Assembly (NCBI GenBank): GCA_024305405.1
Contig: JAKNDB010000092.1
Coordinates: 2,325,501 to 2,389,500, forward strand
Length of the DNA stretch: 64,000 nt
Source: Dirofilaria immitis
Taxonomy: Eukaryota > Nematoda > Chromadorea > Rhabditida > Onchocercidae
Direction: 5' to 3'
Shown here piece by piece: positions 27,577 through 40,100 of the stretch; the first letter of the stretch is position 1; the number at the start of each line of letters is the position of its first letter. The translations under genes and the position numbers were made by a program. The notes below the pieces were generated by a model. The model was not told the DNA's origin. It worked only from the letters and a program-made list of their open reading frames with translations, and did no database searches.

Positions 27577-30500
27577 ATGGATGGATGGATGGATGGATGG
27601 ATGGATGGATGGATGGATGAATGGATGGATGGATGGATGGATGGATGGATGGATGGATGGATGGATGAATGGATGAACGAATGAATGAATGAATTAATGA
27701 ATGAATGAATGGACGAATGAATGAAAGTTTCTTCCATTATCGAAAGAAAATGCCTCAAGACAGCAGAATAGCCTTTTAGATGCCGTGCTTTACTCAAATG
27801 ATATTTGCATTTGCTATATAAATAAGGAATGTGTATGTATAGTTTAATGTACATAGAAAAAAGGACAGAACAGGGCAAGGAATCGAGAAAAACGGCGAAT
27901 ACGGATTTCCAAATAGATACAAATTTTCTGTTTCTCAATCGATCGAAGCTTTTTCGACTTACTTTGCTTTTTCTATAGAATAAAGAGAAATGGTAAGAAC
28001 ACGATCCATGATTGCTTATTTCAATGTCATGGATGGATAAATGACCGTTACAAATTGTTATTGTAAACAACTGCTAAATATCGATTAATCAGGAATTGTT
28101 CGATCTGATTTTTTCATTTATTTTTATAGCAATGAACAAAGCAGTACAAGCATTCATTCTCAGTGGACGCCGAAGTGTCCATGGATAGAAAAATGGAAAA
28201 GCCGATGGAGTTTGATGATATGATTCACGGGAAAGATAGCTGACATAGCTTATCTATCTCTTTCCCTCCCTAACATACCTTTCTTTGCCTTCTACTTTCC
28301 ATAATAGTCTTTTCTTCCGATATTTTCTCCTGCTCCGGGCACGTTAATTTTACGACTAAACTAACGTAAACTAACTGCTACGCCAATCATAAAATTCCTT
28401 TCTCTTATCCTCTTCAAACAGAAACAAATATTATCTATGTCCTTCGCAAATAGATGTTTAACAATTCAGAAACTGTCATTCTCACTAAATCCATAAATTT
28501 AGAGCGAACATTTTCTTCTTCGTTAACATTGGCCGTACTTGCCAACTAAAATTTCACTTTAAATAATTACTGATACATGGCTAAAATTTACTACTAACAA
28601 CCTCTTTGGAATCTAACTCTTATAAATTCATTTCTAATTTTTAGCTATTTCTATCAAATCACAAGTTATTCAAGGTCAGAGAACATCAGAGGTTGATGAT
28701 TACAATCCAACTCCTCTTCAAAAAATTCGCAAATTTTTTGTAGCATGAAATCATACTTTTTATAAGAATAAATTTTCTCGATGTGATTGACTCATTTTGG
28801 CCACTAAAAATCTCAAAAGGATGCTCTATTTAACAAAAATGTTTTTTTTGAGCTATAATAGAGTTTTCGAAAAACACAACATAAGCATTAAAAATTTCAA
28901 ACGCTTTTATAATTCAAAAGCCAAATATTTTTCAAACTCTTTCAAGAATTGAAGAATGAAAAGGACGAACTGTTTAGTTAAAATTTTAAGAGTTATATGA
29001 TTGCTGATATCTTTGAGCAACGATTCCACCGTGTCGTCTAGATTATCCGTAATCTGATCAAATGGCAACGCTTTCCAATTTGCTACTTGCACCAAGCCTG
29101 TAATTTGAATATTTCTTTTTCTAATTAAAAATAGATAATTAGAAATTATTAATTGCATAAAATCACGAAAGCATTACTTGATTTATTGCATCTTATAGGG
29201 ATAAATTTAAATTTAGCAGAATCAAAGAAATATGAATTAAATAATTTATTATCTCTTTGATTGTTTAGAAATTATTAATTAATATCAATCATTCAAAGCA
29301 TTTTATCAATTCAATAAATAAATATCAAATATCTCAGGATGCTTATAAGAAAAAATTTCTTTTCTCATCGTTTTATATATGTAATTCGAACAAATAGCAT
29401 ACGTTGAAGTATTTACATTGAACAATAAAATTTTTAATCCGATCTTCTCATTCAGCTCACATCTCTTTTATCATTTCGTTATGTTTGTCTTGTAAAATGG
29501 TAAATTAGCTACAGTAGTTTGTGTGTTTGCATGGGATTGGTGATTAGATGAAAGGATGATGGTTGCACTCTCTTAGTCTTACTCTGCTCTACGTGGTTAT
29601 TCAACTCTTATCAGCATATCGCAATTAATATAGTCATTACTATCATCATTATCACTATGATCATCCATCCATCCGTTTCATAAAGACAACATAACTGGAA
29701 GCTGATCCATCTCTAGTTCTTCTTATCAGTTAACAGATTCAATGATGCTTTTCCTTCTCGCAGCTTGTCTTGCTTAAAATTTATTTGCAGAACACTGGGC
29801 ATTATACTTATTGACACTATTTCACTAATTTTATCATTGAACCAATGATAAATAAAAATGAAAATCATTAATAGACCTGAATGAATAAAGATTCCTGGAA
29901 TAATTGTATGCTGAAGACATTTCATTTCCACTCACATTAGAAATTCCTTTAACAAAGTTCAATTTGATATAGACTTTTTAGCTTAGACATCTAACAAAGC
30001 TGAAAATTTAAGATTTTGCTAAAGAAGGTCAAAACACCAAATGATTTGCATCTGATGAGGCAATTAGAGCTTACTTTGAACCGAATCTACCTATTAGAGA
30101 ATGGCTGCTACGTCGAAGTAAAGCAAAATAAAGGTCAGAGTTTATTTGAATTGCCCTTCATTTTCATTTTGTTTTCTTCAACTGATTCGTTTTTCTTTAG
30201 TGCGGAATTTTCATTTCAGCGTAATTTCCATCTTTATACTGTGGATTTCCTTACTTTTTTTTCTTGCCAAATCCAAGAAAATTAATTTTTTTTTCACTGT
30301 GATACTGCTTAATTTTTAAGTATATTTCCTTTCTTATTTTTATCTTTTTATTTTGTTCGAAAGAAAATGAAAGCAATGAAATAGAAAGCAATTATCAATT
30401 TTAAAATTACAATGCATGTGGTTGCTGTTAACCATTTGTTGTTCGGGTTGAGCTATGTAAGACTTATGAAGATTAAGGAAACTCAGTTCCTTTGGATTTT

Positions 30501-33500
30501 TATTCTCTACTATTAAATGACAGAAGAATGAAATAAATTAGATGATATATAATGAGATAGAATTGACTATTTTTTGTTAAGACTTTTAAAATGCTATCTT
30601 TATCTTATCTAGTTCTTTCTAGGGATCTTATCACTGCGTTTGTAGAAAAGAAAAAACAACATGATGCTATTTTATTAAGACCCAATTTTTTGATCAGTAT
30701 TTTTTTTTGCGCATTACTAATTATTACTTAAGAACTTCCCTGACTGCCAAGATATATTTCGTTGCTGTATCCTATTTCGGTTTCTTCCTACTCTTTCATG
30801 TCTCCATCTCATTCCAATTAATAACTTGTTTTAAGGAATAAGCACTCTGTCAATTACCCTCTCCCTTCCCTCTTACCATTCTGGAATAAGCACTTCAGAG
30901 AAAACAACATCTTTTACCGGAACTCCTCTCATCACCGTCCTTGATATTACTTTTTTTCTCTACTTTTACCAAAATTCTCCACAAAACCACAAAACAGGTC
31001 CACTTTCTTTATTTTCAAATCGCAGCGATCTTTATCATCATTAAGTGAAGCAATAAAAATGCAAGGTACATTAACAGCAGCACTCTTTTTATCTCAACCA
31101 TACGATAGAAAAATATCCATAATTGTTATGCAATCATAACTTTCTTCATTTAAACGAATCAGATGAGAGCTATGAATTGCAAAGTAAGATAATGAAGAAT
31201 ATATTTATATATGCTATAACAAAATTATCTTTGAAAAATATAGCTATTTCGTATATCGATTATAAAATCTTATCCAGTATGAATAACAAACAAGAATTTC
31301 AGAAAATTATTTCATCTTTCTATAATTTTGAGATAATTTGACGACTGAACAACATTTTATGTTATTTATGTGATTATTCAAAGAATGTAATATTTTAAAT
31401 GACAAAAAAGTTCAGAATTCTATGCGATATTTAAGGACGTGAAGTAAAGTATAGTCAAACTAAATTGTAACTAGGATATATTGGCCATTCTTTTAATGGT
31501 TGATCGAGACAAACTATAGTATAATAAAATAATTTCTCTCCAGTGTTTGTGTAGCGTAGATAAGGATAAGAACGAGAAAAAGAAGAAAGAGATAAGATAA
31601 ACTGCCAAGAATATGTCAATGATAATTAGCGATAATGAATCCTCCTTTGATAGGAAAGAGTAGAAAGATAAAGTGGAGTGTAAATGATAGCGATACTAAA
31701 ATGCAAAGTAAATGATTACCTTGATTAGAAAAAAATAAATGTGCTAGAGGATCACAGAGGGGACAAAACAGCGCTAATATATAAATGAATTCAGTATTCA
31801 TATTATTGGATTTCAAAAATTTGAGATAAAAGATAAAATTAGACTATCTTTTTGGCTTCTTCATTTGTTTTAGGATATTCAGTTATGTTTCGGCTTTCAA
31901 AAAAAAAAAAAAACTACGGTGAAGCAGGGGATTTTAAGAGTTTTTCCAAATCTATTTTTTCATAATTACATAAATAGCTGATAACATTGACAAATAGCAG
32001 CATATCGGTGATGCCAAGGTGAATCCACCGGTAAGATTGAAGATATAGATGCTGTATGAAAAAAAAGATACTTTTAATTTGTAACCTTTGCAAATTCTTT
32101 TCGACTTAATACAATTATTTAGAACATTAAAACTAAACTAAATATTTATTTCACAATTTTTGTTAGTTCACGAAAGCCAATTTATCGAAATATCATATAG
32201 TGATAATGCATAGAAAGTGTTTACAAGCTGACGGTTTATTCCATTCACTCTGAAACTAACTTTAGTACAAAGTCTTTTAGAAAATTTTTATTATAAGCTG
32301 ACTTTGAGAAATTCGAAAACATTCAACCATAAATAACAGATGATGCATGGAGAAAGAACTAAAATCATCAGCTTTTCATCATTAATCTCAATTTAATCAG
32401 TTCTTTGCTACAAACTTTATTTCTAAAATTACCTTGGTTTTTGTATAGATAAAGAAGAGCATCATGCCTGTTCAATATTCTTATCAATGACTTTTCATGG
32501 TCTAGTTTTCAAATGTTCAAGAAAAGATTAAGTTTTATTACAATGATCTCATATGTCAACTTTTATTCTGCTCATAATTTCATTTTCCCATAATCAAAAG
32601 TCCATTATGAAGTTTGTATTGACTATAACTATATCTGTTGTTAGGACTTGCTAATTTGGTGAAAACCTTTCAATCAAATTATTCCATCCTCTCTTCTAAC
32701 ATTTCTCTTTCGCTTTTTCTCTTTCTTGCCTATCTTTCATTTTATAAAAAGTAAATTCAAGGATAAATCGAGTAATAGGCAATAGTGCTTGTCACTTCGA
32801 CTTTATCATCATCTCAGATCGCGGAAATCGCCTGGCTCACCTTGAAAAATGCATAAGTCTACAATAGCTATGTCTTCTCTTTCTTCTTCTCCTCCTCTCC
32901 ATCCTTCTTTCCCTCTTCGAAAGTAAACCTGAGTCTAGCCCAAATAATGACAACGTCGTCGACGAGATAACGATGGCTACGACGGAGTTTTATAAAAATT
33001 CCAAATTGGATGCACCGAAGGGAGGCAGAGACAAATATACCTGTTCTGCAGTGTTAAGCAATGGGATCGACAAACATAATACATAGATCTCATCTTTTTC
33101 GACAGCGATCACAGTAACAAAGTTTTTTCAAGGGCATCTCCAAAAATTTTTACTAATTTTCGACATCTAAAGATAAAAGATAGATTTATCATCTAATTTA
33201 CTGACTGATGAAGTAGCAGACTGAAGAATGATTTTACCGTTATAATGATATGATGATCAAGGCAAATACACCGATAAGAATTGGATGAATGGTTACCCTC
33301 TTGATCTACACTCAACTTTTACATTGCACGTTTATAGATATTTCGATTTCATTGATGTTGGAAAAATAACAACAATGACAGCAATGAATAGAATTAATTC
33401 CTATAGAAATTAAACAAGTAAATAGGTACTTTTTTTTTAAGTTACAAGGACGAAAAGGATTGAAGTATGACTTTGTATTGCAAAATAGTTAAAAATTATT

Positions 33501-34377
33501 TTGTAGCTATTTTAATTAAGTAAAACCAAATGTGTCTAAAAATTTGCAGATGCAAAAAAAAATGTTGCAAAGGAAGATAAACAAATGAATTGGTAATTAG
33601 TAAAGTCAACAGCAAATTGGTAAGGTAATTTAGGATTACATAAAAAGCCTCTATTTTTTTCCTCTTCTTTACTCGTCCATATATTAAAATAAATTCTTGC
33701 TCGAATTAACACGAAGACAAATGCAAAGAAAGACATTCGAACTCAAATCAAATAAATAGAGAAAAGAATATATAAACTGTTATTGACACTTAATTTTGTG
33801 AGCAAATCGAAATCCTGGTTAATCTACGCTTGAATTATTTCAAACGAACATAATAGCCTCCAGTCTCTTTTAAGGGATTAGTACTGGCCAACACAAACCG
33901 TAGCTTACTACTCTCACTGCTATGAGATGTAGTTCTGGCTTAGATTTAAGCAGCAATCGAGATAATACCAGATAAGCCTAGTCTATATGATTACTTAAAG
34001 AAGGGGCAAGGAATAAAATATATTTTAGAATGAAGGATGTACATTATTACAATGTCCGATGATTCTGAATATCAATCAATAGACTTCAGGCCTTTTTTGA
34101 AGTTATCTACAATACTTTATAGTAACCTAAATGTTAAAGCCATTCACAAGATGAGTTAAAGAAAGAAATTGACATTAAAGGAAAACGAACCTTTTGAATT
34201 GACAGCCAATTGTGGCATGCCCAAAGCACTAAGCACCGTATCGACCAGTTGACTAAGTAACGTCGCACCGGAGACAATTGCATAGGAATCGACAAGCATA
34301 TGACCATCACGTGCGCACGTAAGGCAATGTTGTGGTCGAACCGATTCCACCACAACGCGCACCGGGAACATACTCAT
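18629..34377 (-). CDS. dve-1: DVE-1-type homeobox transcription factor (CMP/SATB class), 9 exons, 479 aa
   Basis: Minus-strand exons 34191-34377, 28971-29097, 26785-26902, 26446-26561, 21521-21718, 20113-20284, 19651-19749, 19192-19461 and 18629-18781 join in perfect phase to 480 codons including stop. Residues about 1-105 form the ubiquitin-like CMP/ULD oligomerisation domain of SATB proteins ([30 protein letters not shown], as in SATB1 GLIQVGKWNPVPLSYVTD). A CUT-like helical domain follows ([32 protein letters not shown]). Next come two divergent homeodomains: the first ends [14 protein letters not shown], the second [18 protein letters not shown] low-complexity Ser/Pro/Gly/Asn linker separates them. 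C. elegans DVE-1 is a nuclear factor of the mitochondrial unfolded protein response and of similar size. The ATG at 34377 follows an in-frame TAA and an acceptor TTTCTAG. Very long introns and a large empty upstream region suggest complex regulation. Confidence 0.9.
21521..21718 (-). CDS. dve-1: dve-1 exon encoding homeodomain 1
   Basis: Reads [20 protein letters not shown] ... [18 protein letters not shown]. It shares the LPxLExWF start with homeodomain 2, as expected for the paired divergent homeodomains of the DVE class. The exon joins 26446-26561 (AAA AG|T) and 20113-20284 (AG|G) in phase. Confidence 0.9.
21719..26445 (-). other. 4.7-kb dve-1 intron
   Basis: No exon-like or RNA gene recognised. 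It contains a (TC)n(TA)n run at 25880-25934, and two small AT-rich open frames on each strand without support. The size suggests room for intronic enhancers. Confidence 0.5.
25880..25934. repeat. (TC)n(TA)n compound microsatellite
   Basis: About 25 bases of TC followed by about 30 bases of TA, in the long dve-1 intron. Confidence 0.95.
27513..27727. repeat. (GGAT)n / (GAAT)n tetranucleotide array
   Basis: About 215 bp of GGAT units with a few point changes, degrading to GAAT units at the right end. It lies in the dve-1 intron between exons 28971-29097 and 26785-26902. The minus-strand open frame through it (His-Pro-Ser-Ile repeats) is an artefact of the repeat. Confidence 0.97.
28971..29097 (-). 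CDS. dve-1: dve-1 exon 2: second half of the SATB-like ULD/CMP domain
   Basis: [18 protein letters not shown] ... [18 protein letters not shown] aligns with SATB1 GLIQVGKWNPVPLSYVTD ... ATVADMLQDVYHVVTLKI. This is the clearest evidence for the CMP/SATB class. Exon 1 supplies the preceding bases (AAA G|GC). Confidence 0.9.
29098..34190 (-). other. 5.1-kb first dve-1 coding intron
   Basis: No exon with correct phase was found. It contains a higher-GC open stretch on the plus strand (about 32905-33086) and a doubtful transposase-like scrap (29995-30130); both are described under findings. Probably non-coding with regulatory content. Confidence 0.45.
34191..34377 (-). CDS. dve-1: dve-1 first coding exon
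   Basis: Begins [18 protein letters not shown] and ends [12 protein letters not shown] with donor AAAAG|GTTCGT. The start matches the first strand of the SATB ULD (LPVFCVVEHYENAIEYDC). An in-frame TAA and an AG acceptor (TTTCTAG) lie about 60 bases before the ATG. Confidence 0.88.
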
Positions 34378-36150
34378 ATTGAGCGGGATTCTGAATCCTT
34401 TCGAGAGACTCGCAGGAAATCCAGCTTATCCTAGAAATCCAGATATTAATTAAGCAAAAATTTAGAAAATAATGTTTCGAAATGAAGTCACCAAATGTTA
34501 GAGTTTGAAGTACAAATTCGAAGCCGCTAATTCAAACTTTTGATCTAAGAATAAATTAAAAACTTTAATTCTTGAAAGGAAAAATGGAGTAACGAATAAA
34601 ACAGAAGTTATGTCATTATCTGCTATCTGTGGTAATACCTTTCGGGAAGTTTCAACCTACAGATTTGATTGAGCTTTTTGAATCTAAGTAGCAGATTATT
34701 ATAAAGATAGTAAATTTTCTTCATAATTAACTAACATAATATTTGGAATTTGCATTTAAGACTGTGTTCTAAAACTCGATGTTAATTAACTAATGAAAAA
34801 ATACTATACGACTTACTTGTTTGGATACGATATGTTTAACGGAGAAAAAGAGAAATATTGAAGCAGTCCAAAATTTTGATTGGAGAAGAAAATAATTAAT
34901 AAAGACTAGTGAGTGGCAGATTCTGTAGTAATACTAGTATTGATAATAATAAATACGTTTTAGCCCGTTTTCTCGATTATTTTGCCTGAAATTCATCCGA
35001 ACAGTGATTCGTTTTTCTGATTCCACAAAATTTATTTTAATTTATCCCGTCTAGATATTTCACGTATAGCTAAGCTAAGCTACCAACAATACAATTCGAG
35101 AAGTTAGGAATAAAAAAAATTAATGCATAAATTAATGGGTAGAACACATAAAGGAATAAATATAAGGTAAGATAAAAGCAAATTCTTCAAAAAAAATCAG
35201 AAAAAGAACTTAGTGATTCTAACTCATGAAAACAGTCTTATTTACGTTATTTTCTGTTTATTTTTTGAGAAAATTTGGCATCAAGTATTTCTCAGGAAAA
35301 ATTATTTCAGGAAACAGACAATAACCATTAGTTACATGATATTTCGTAGTAACAAATATAAAACTAATTATTATACACATTGCAAAACTTTTCATGTACT
35401 TCATTCTTTCCAAAACAAATATATATCATTTTGTAGCATATAGAATTCAATACGATACTTTTTACTTATCATTACTTATTAATCTAATGCATTTCTTAAA
35501 GAATCCAATAGTGATATATATGGAAACGAGTAAAATTACCTCCGTTGATCAAATTACAAAAAATTTTAGAAATTTGATAATTATTTGCGACAGTATAATT
35601 CGCAAAAGAAAGGCCGCAAGAAATAGCCGTATCATCTCTTCTTTAAAATATGATAAAAATTTAATTAGTAGCATCAGTCATTCGAGTAAAAGTTGAAGAA
35701 ATTCAAATTTTTAGATAGACTTCGGTGAAATCAAATGGAGATTATTTTCGCAATGAAAGTTTCATTAAGTGAAAATGAAATATCTAAAATTTTAAGGATT
35801 AGCTATTAGAAAGAAATATTTTGAATTGCAGTGTTTCCTTATTATTAAAATGAACTAATTTGGATAGCTTACAAACTTCAATTTTTCAGATCAAATTTTT
35901 TAATTAATTCGTTGTTGACATTAACAATCAAAAAGAAAAGTACGAAAAGTGGTTATTATTGAAAAATATTACCAGTTAAGCAGATGCTGTTGCTACTGAT
36001 AAGAATGATAGATAGTGAGGGATGACCAAAATAAATCAATGAATGAATGGATGAATAGATGGATGGGCGGAAAAATCAGAAGTTCTCTGATTATCATCTT
36101 ATCAGCATCCTATTATAGGTAAGCAAATGGATGAGGAGAGGAAGGAAACA

Positions 36151-36247
36151 CCATCACCTCACCATCACCATCACCATTATCGTCATCATTATCGTCACTG
36201 TCATCGTCATATCAGCAGTAGCAGTAGCAGTAGCAGTAGCATAGCAT

Positions 36248-36307
<60 letters not shown>

Positions 36308-36345
36308 CAGTAGCAGCAGCAGCAGCAACGGCAGCAGCTCTGCCC
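36151..36345. repeat. (CAT/CAC)n, (AGC)n and (GCA)n trinucleotide array
   Basis: A compound array: CAT/CAC units, then CAG/TAG units, then about 100 bp of nearly pure GCA. It lies 1.8 kb upstream of the dve-1 ATG. The plus-strand frame would give His, Ser and Ala runs. I see no splice sites or non-repeat coding flank, so it is not called a gene. Confidence 0.95.
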
Positions 36346-36459
36346 TATCCGAGGCGATGATCACTGACGTCCTCTCTTTCTACCAGTGAGCCACCCGCTC
36401 GCTGACTGTCTGATTAAATCAAGGATAGATAGAATTGGGGAGTGATACGTATCTAGACA

Positions 36460-36540
36460 AGTAGAATGGGACTCCGCCCTGAAAAGCTCTAGGCCAAAAG
36501 ATACCGTCAGATATAGGCCACGCCCTTATGTGTCCGAGAT
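36460..36540. promoter_or_regulatory. GC-rich patch with CCGCCC and CACGCCC boxes, candidate dve-1 regulatory element
   Basis: Within very AT-rich surroundings this patch holds ACTCCGCCC and GGCCACGCCC (KLF/Sp1-type GC and CACC boxes), and GATA-like words nearby. It is about 2.1 kb upstream of the dve-1 start. The motifs are seen; the function is inferred. Confidence 0.3.
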
Positions 36541-37074
36541 GGATTTGTACGCAGTTCTGAGGATACGAGCGGCTGTTAGAAGCTTATTAGAAGCCATCAT
36601 TGGATCTTTTGCTACCGTATTCTGGCTAATTGTTGGTATTTCTGTTATCCGTTTACTGTAGTATATGTGACATCAGCGATTCAGATTGTTAATCTATTAC
36701 AGATGAGTATTATGGGATTCTTACCACTTTCATTTATGGATGTGATGCTCATCTAAGCTCTTTATTCAGTGACTTGTGAAGAATTATTATTAGCTATTAG
36801 TGATGATTTTGATGAAGTCCAATCTGCCCTACTGAATCTCGATAAGAATCCGTTAACTCCCTGTTTATCTGATATGATATCACCAACTACCTTTTATCTT
36901 GGTGTGATTTTTCGCTAATTGCATCATACAAAATATATTAGCGAAATATTTCAAAAAATTACACGACCAGTTTGAAATAGAATTTTTGACAGTAAACGTT
37001 AGCATTTACGTAACTTTCACTGCTGTTATGGGATGACATTGGTGAAGGTGATGTGGGAAGCATTTAGGGTTGTC

Positions 37075-37147
<73 letters not shown>

Positions 37148-37163
37148 TTGCTGTTGTTGTTGT
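37075..37163. repeat. (GCT)n(ACT)n trinucleotide array
   Basis: GCT units followed by ACT units and a short TTG tail, 2.7 kb upstream of dve-1. Open frames on both strands are repeat artefacts. Confidence 0.95.
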
Positions 37164-40100
37164 CGAAGGAGCTGAAGAAGAAAGTATTTCAAAAAGGTTG
37201 AAGAGCAGCCTGCAGAAGGCTAAAACGAAAGAGAGAGATGTAAAATGAAGGTGGAAGTGAAGACTCTCTCTGCTACACTCCATCACCAAACAACCAAAAA
37301 GGTACAGATAAGTAGGAGAAATAGTGAGCGACAAATCATAACTGGTTTTAGCGGATTGGAACAAATTTTGAAGACGATGAAAAGGAAGAAGTGGAAATTG
37401 AAAAGGAAATGAAGGTGAAAGCCGCTTCTTGCAAGTGCGCGCACATACGCATACACCGCTTTTCTTGTGTATGACATTGCCAACTAAAAGATTATGTTGT
37501 TAGTGATGATGATAATAGTACGATAACGATAGTGATAGCATGATGCTAACATCTAATCTAGTCAAAACAATGAGCAACTTTAGCAGTTACTCAATCACTG
37601 CTTAATTTGAAAAAGTGCATAGTAAAAGTAAATGATGAAGTTTTTTCAAGAAATCACACTAAAAGTAATGATGGTAGACTGCTAACTGTTACATTAACGA
37701 TAATCTCAAAGCATTGATAATAATGATGATGATAATAATGGAATCGTTAACTTATTAAGCAGATTATGTTGAAAACAAGCTGATAAATAGAGATCAAACA
37801 GCATAAAATTAATTGCTTTTTAACAAAATGGCAGTGACTATGGCAAATCTCGAATTGGTAATAGTTACTATAAGGAAATGTTATAAAAACTTAAGTTTTG
37901 TAAATAATCACGTCGATGATAATGATATTATCATGTTATACCAAAAGATTTTTTTTAGTTGGAAGATTTATTATGCACTTGTTTGTTTGACTGTGTGTAT
38001 TCGTTGTGAATGTCGATATGTATGGTCTCACTAAAAGATCATAAAACTTTCTCTTCTCTTATTTGAGATTTATCATATTCATTTATTTACTGATATATTT
38101 CGAATTAAACAAAAAGTATTTCCATTTCCTTAACATACTTCTCATTCTTGGGTAACAAGTAATATTCCAATGTATGCCAAATGTTCTGCTGCTTCCTATA
38201 CTTCCTTGACAAAATATGAAATTATCATTGATCTCATATATGCTTACTCTGCTAAAATAAAGATTAGTAAATTGCACTCGAAAAAGTTTTCATAGATATT
38301 TGCCAGATTTCAAATTAGCATCTAAAAAAAAGCACTCTGAAACCTGAAATAAAATTACTAAACCAACAATTTTGAAATTCAATGGTTAACAACCATCTAT
38401 ACATCATTCTTCTCTTATTATTTTAATTGGTTTTAGCAAATCGTAACATCATGTGTGCATTAATTTCTACTTCTTCAATGAGAAAAATCAGAGCAGTTAA
38501 ATCGTTAACTGTTAATTAATGATTCCGAGTGATTAATTAATTAGCAATGTAGAGATTAATAATTTTAAAAATGCTCCTTACCAATGCAGAATGATATTAT
38601 GCAGCACAACATCTACCACTTATTTCTTACCAAACAACTTCATCCATTTGCTACTGAATATGCAATGAAAAGAATGCGATGATGTGAAAGGCGAAAAAAT
38701 ATTAGTGATAGTTCATATATCATAAAAGTTAATTAAAAACAGGAAAAGAAACCAACATAATAAATAAAAATCAAGTTTTGGTCCAAACTAATTTGTAGGA
38801 GAGTACGATGATGACAATCTGCAAAAGTAACAAATCCAGATCATGCTATTTGAAAAAATACTTTTTCAAGAAAAACGAAAAGAAATTTTGTTGAATTATA
38901 GCTATTTACAATGTATTTTCTACCGGAATAGCTTCTGTTATTCATTAAAAAGTTATTTGAAGCATCATAATCTGGCAAAGCGACTGAATATATTAAAATC
39001 TGCTAAATTAAACAAATTAGCTAGTTTGGTTCTCGAATAAAATTGATTATTTATTTTTTACAAAAGAATATCGAATTAATAGCTATTCCTTACTCTACCA
39101 ATTCTTGACCTATCATTTGTGAAAACAACTGAGAATTGAATGTAATCAATGAAAAAGTAATCTGGAACATTGCATGTATTATTAAGTTTTTTGTATTGCA
39201 GGAAAATAATAAATTTTGCAAAATGTGATTGCTTATGTATTGCATGCAGTCAGTGCTTAAACAGTCGTCGAAAAGCAAAGGAAATGAAATTTTCGTAAAA
39301 CTAGCTTTGAGTAGTACAGTCTTGCTTCCTTGCTTCCTTGCATTTGTTTTACTCTACTGCATGACAAGATTTTTGAGACAATTGAGCTTCAAATGTCTGT
39401 CAACAACGGTGTGTATGCCTATGAAATTCATACAAGGACACTTACGGTACAGAGAATATTTTAGGATACCTATTGAAAAAGGAGTATTTGCAATAACAGC
39501 AGTGTTGATAGACAGTATTACAGTAGCAATAACATCAATAACAACAAAATAGTGATAATCCCTGATTTTCAGGAATATATCTGCTGTAGAGAAATATTGA
39601 ATCTGTTTGCATCTGCATCAATACCAGCGTCGAAATAGCAAGCAGCTTAGCGATCATAAATTAAACTATGGAGGGAGCTCAACATATTGCTGTGGAATTT
39701 GTTGCATTTTAATTCTGTCCGTCCCCTGATTCCCTCTTCCTGCGCTTTGCTATAAATCCCGAAATTCAGAACTCCACCCTTGTTTTGGGCATATTGATTA
39801 CGAATGAGTGAATATACATGTATGTCTGTGTGTTCGGTTATATGCGTGTACATGTTGGTGCATGTGTACGGATGAGTGTCTTGCTCCAGTGCCTGTTCGA
39901 TGATGCTGATGATGGCGATGAATATATCAAGGGAAGAAAAGTAGTTATTGATGCTGATATGGACAAAAAGTAGTGAAGAGCAATGCCGACGCCTAAAAGC
40001 TTCTCCAAAAGTAAACAGTTGATTGTAAGACTGCTTGCTGCCACTGATCATCGTATACAAACATGCTTATCCACATTGTCCCATGATATTTCCGGAAAAT

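Noticed and set aside
27510..28070. 186-codon minus-strand open frame with Ile-His-Pro-Ser repeats
   Set aside because: Two thirds of it is the GGAT microsatellite. The rest has no family resemblance and it sits inside a dve-1 intron.
36127..36360. Open frame rich in His, Ser and Ala runs on the plus strand
   Set aside because: It is only the translation of a trinucleotide array. No splice sites, no unique coding flank and no known family.
37026..37364. Open frames with Val and Ala runs through the GCT/ACT array
   Set aside because: Repeat artefact on both strands.
39229..39552. 107-codon plus-strand open frame, partly hydrophobic
   Set aside because: No splice context, no recognisable domain, and composition like the surrounding non-coding DNA.
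39647..40060. 137-codon minus-strand open frame
   Set aside because: Covers a TG-rich low-complexity stretch; no conserved motif.
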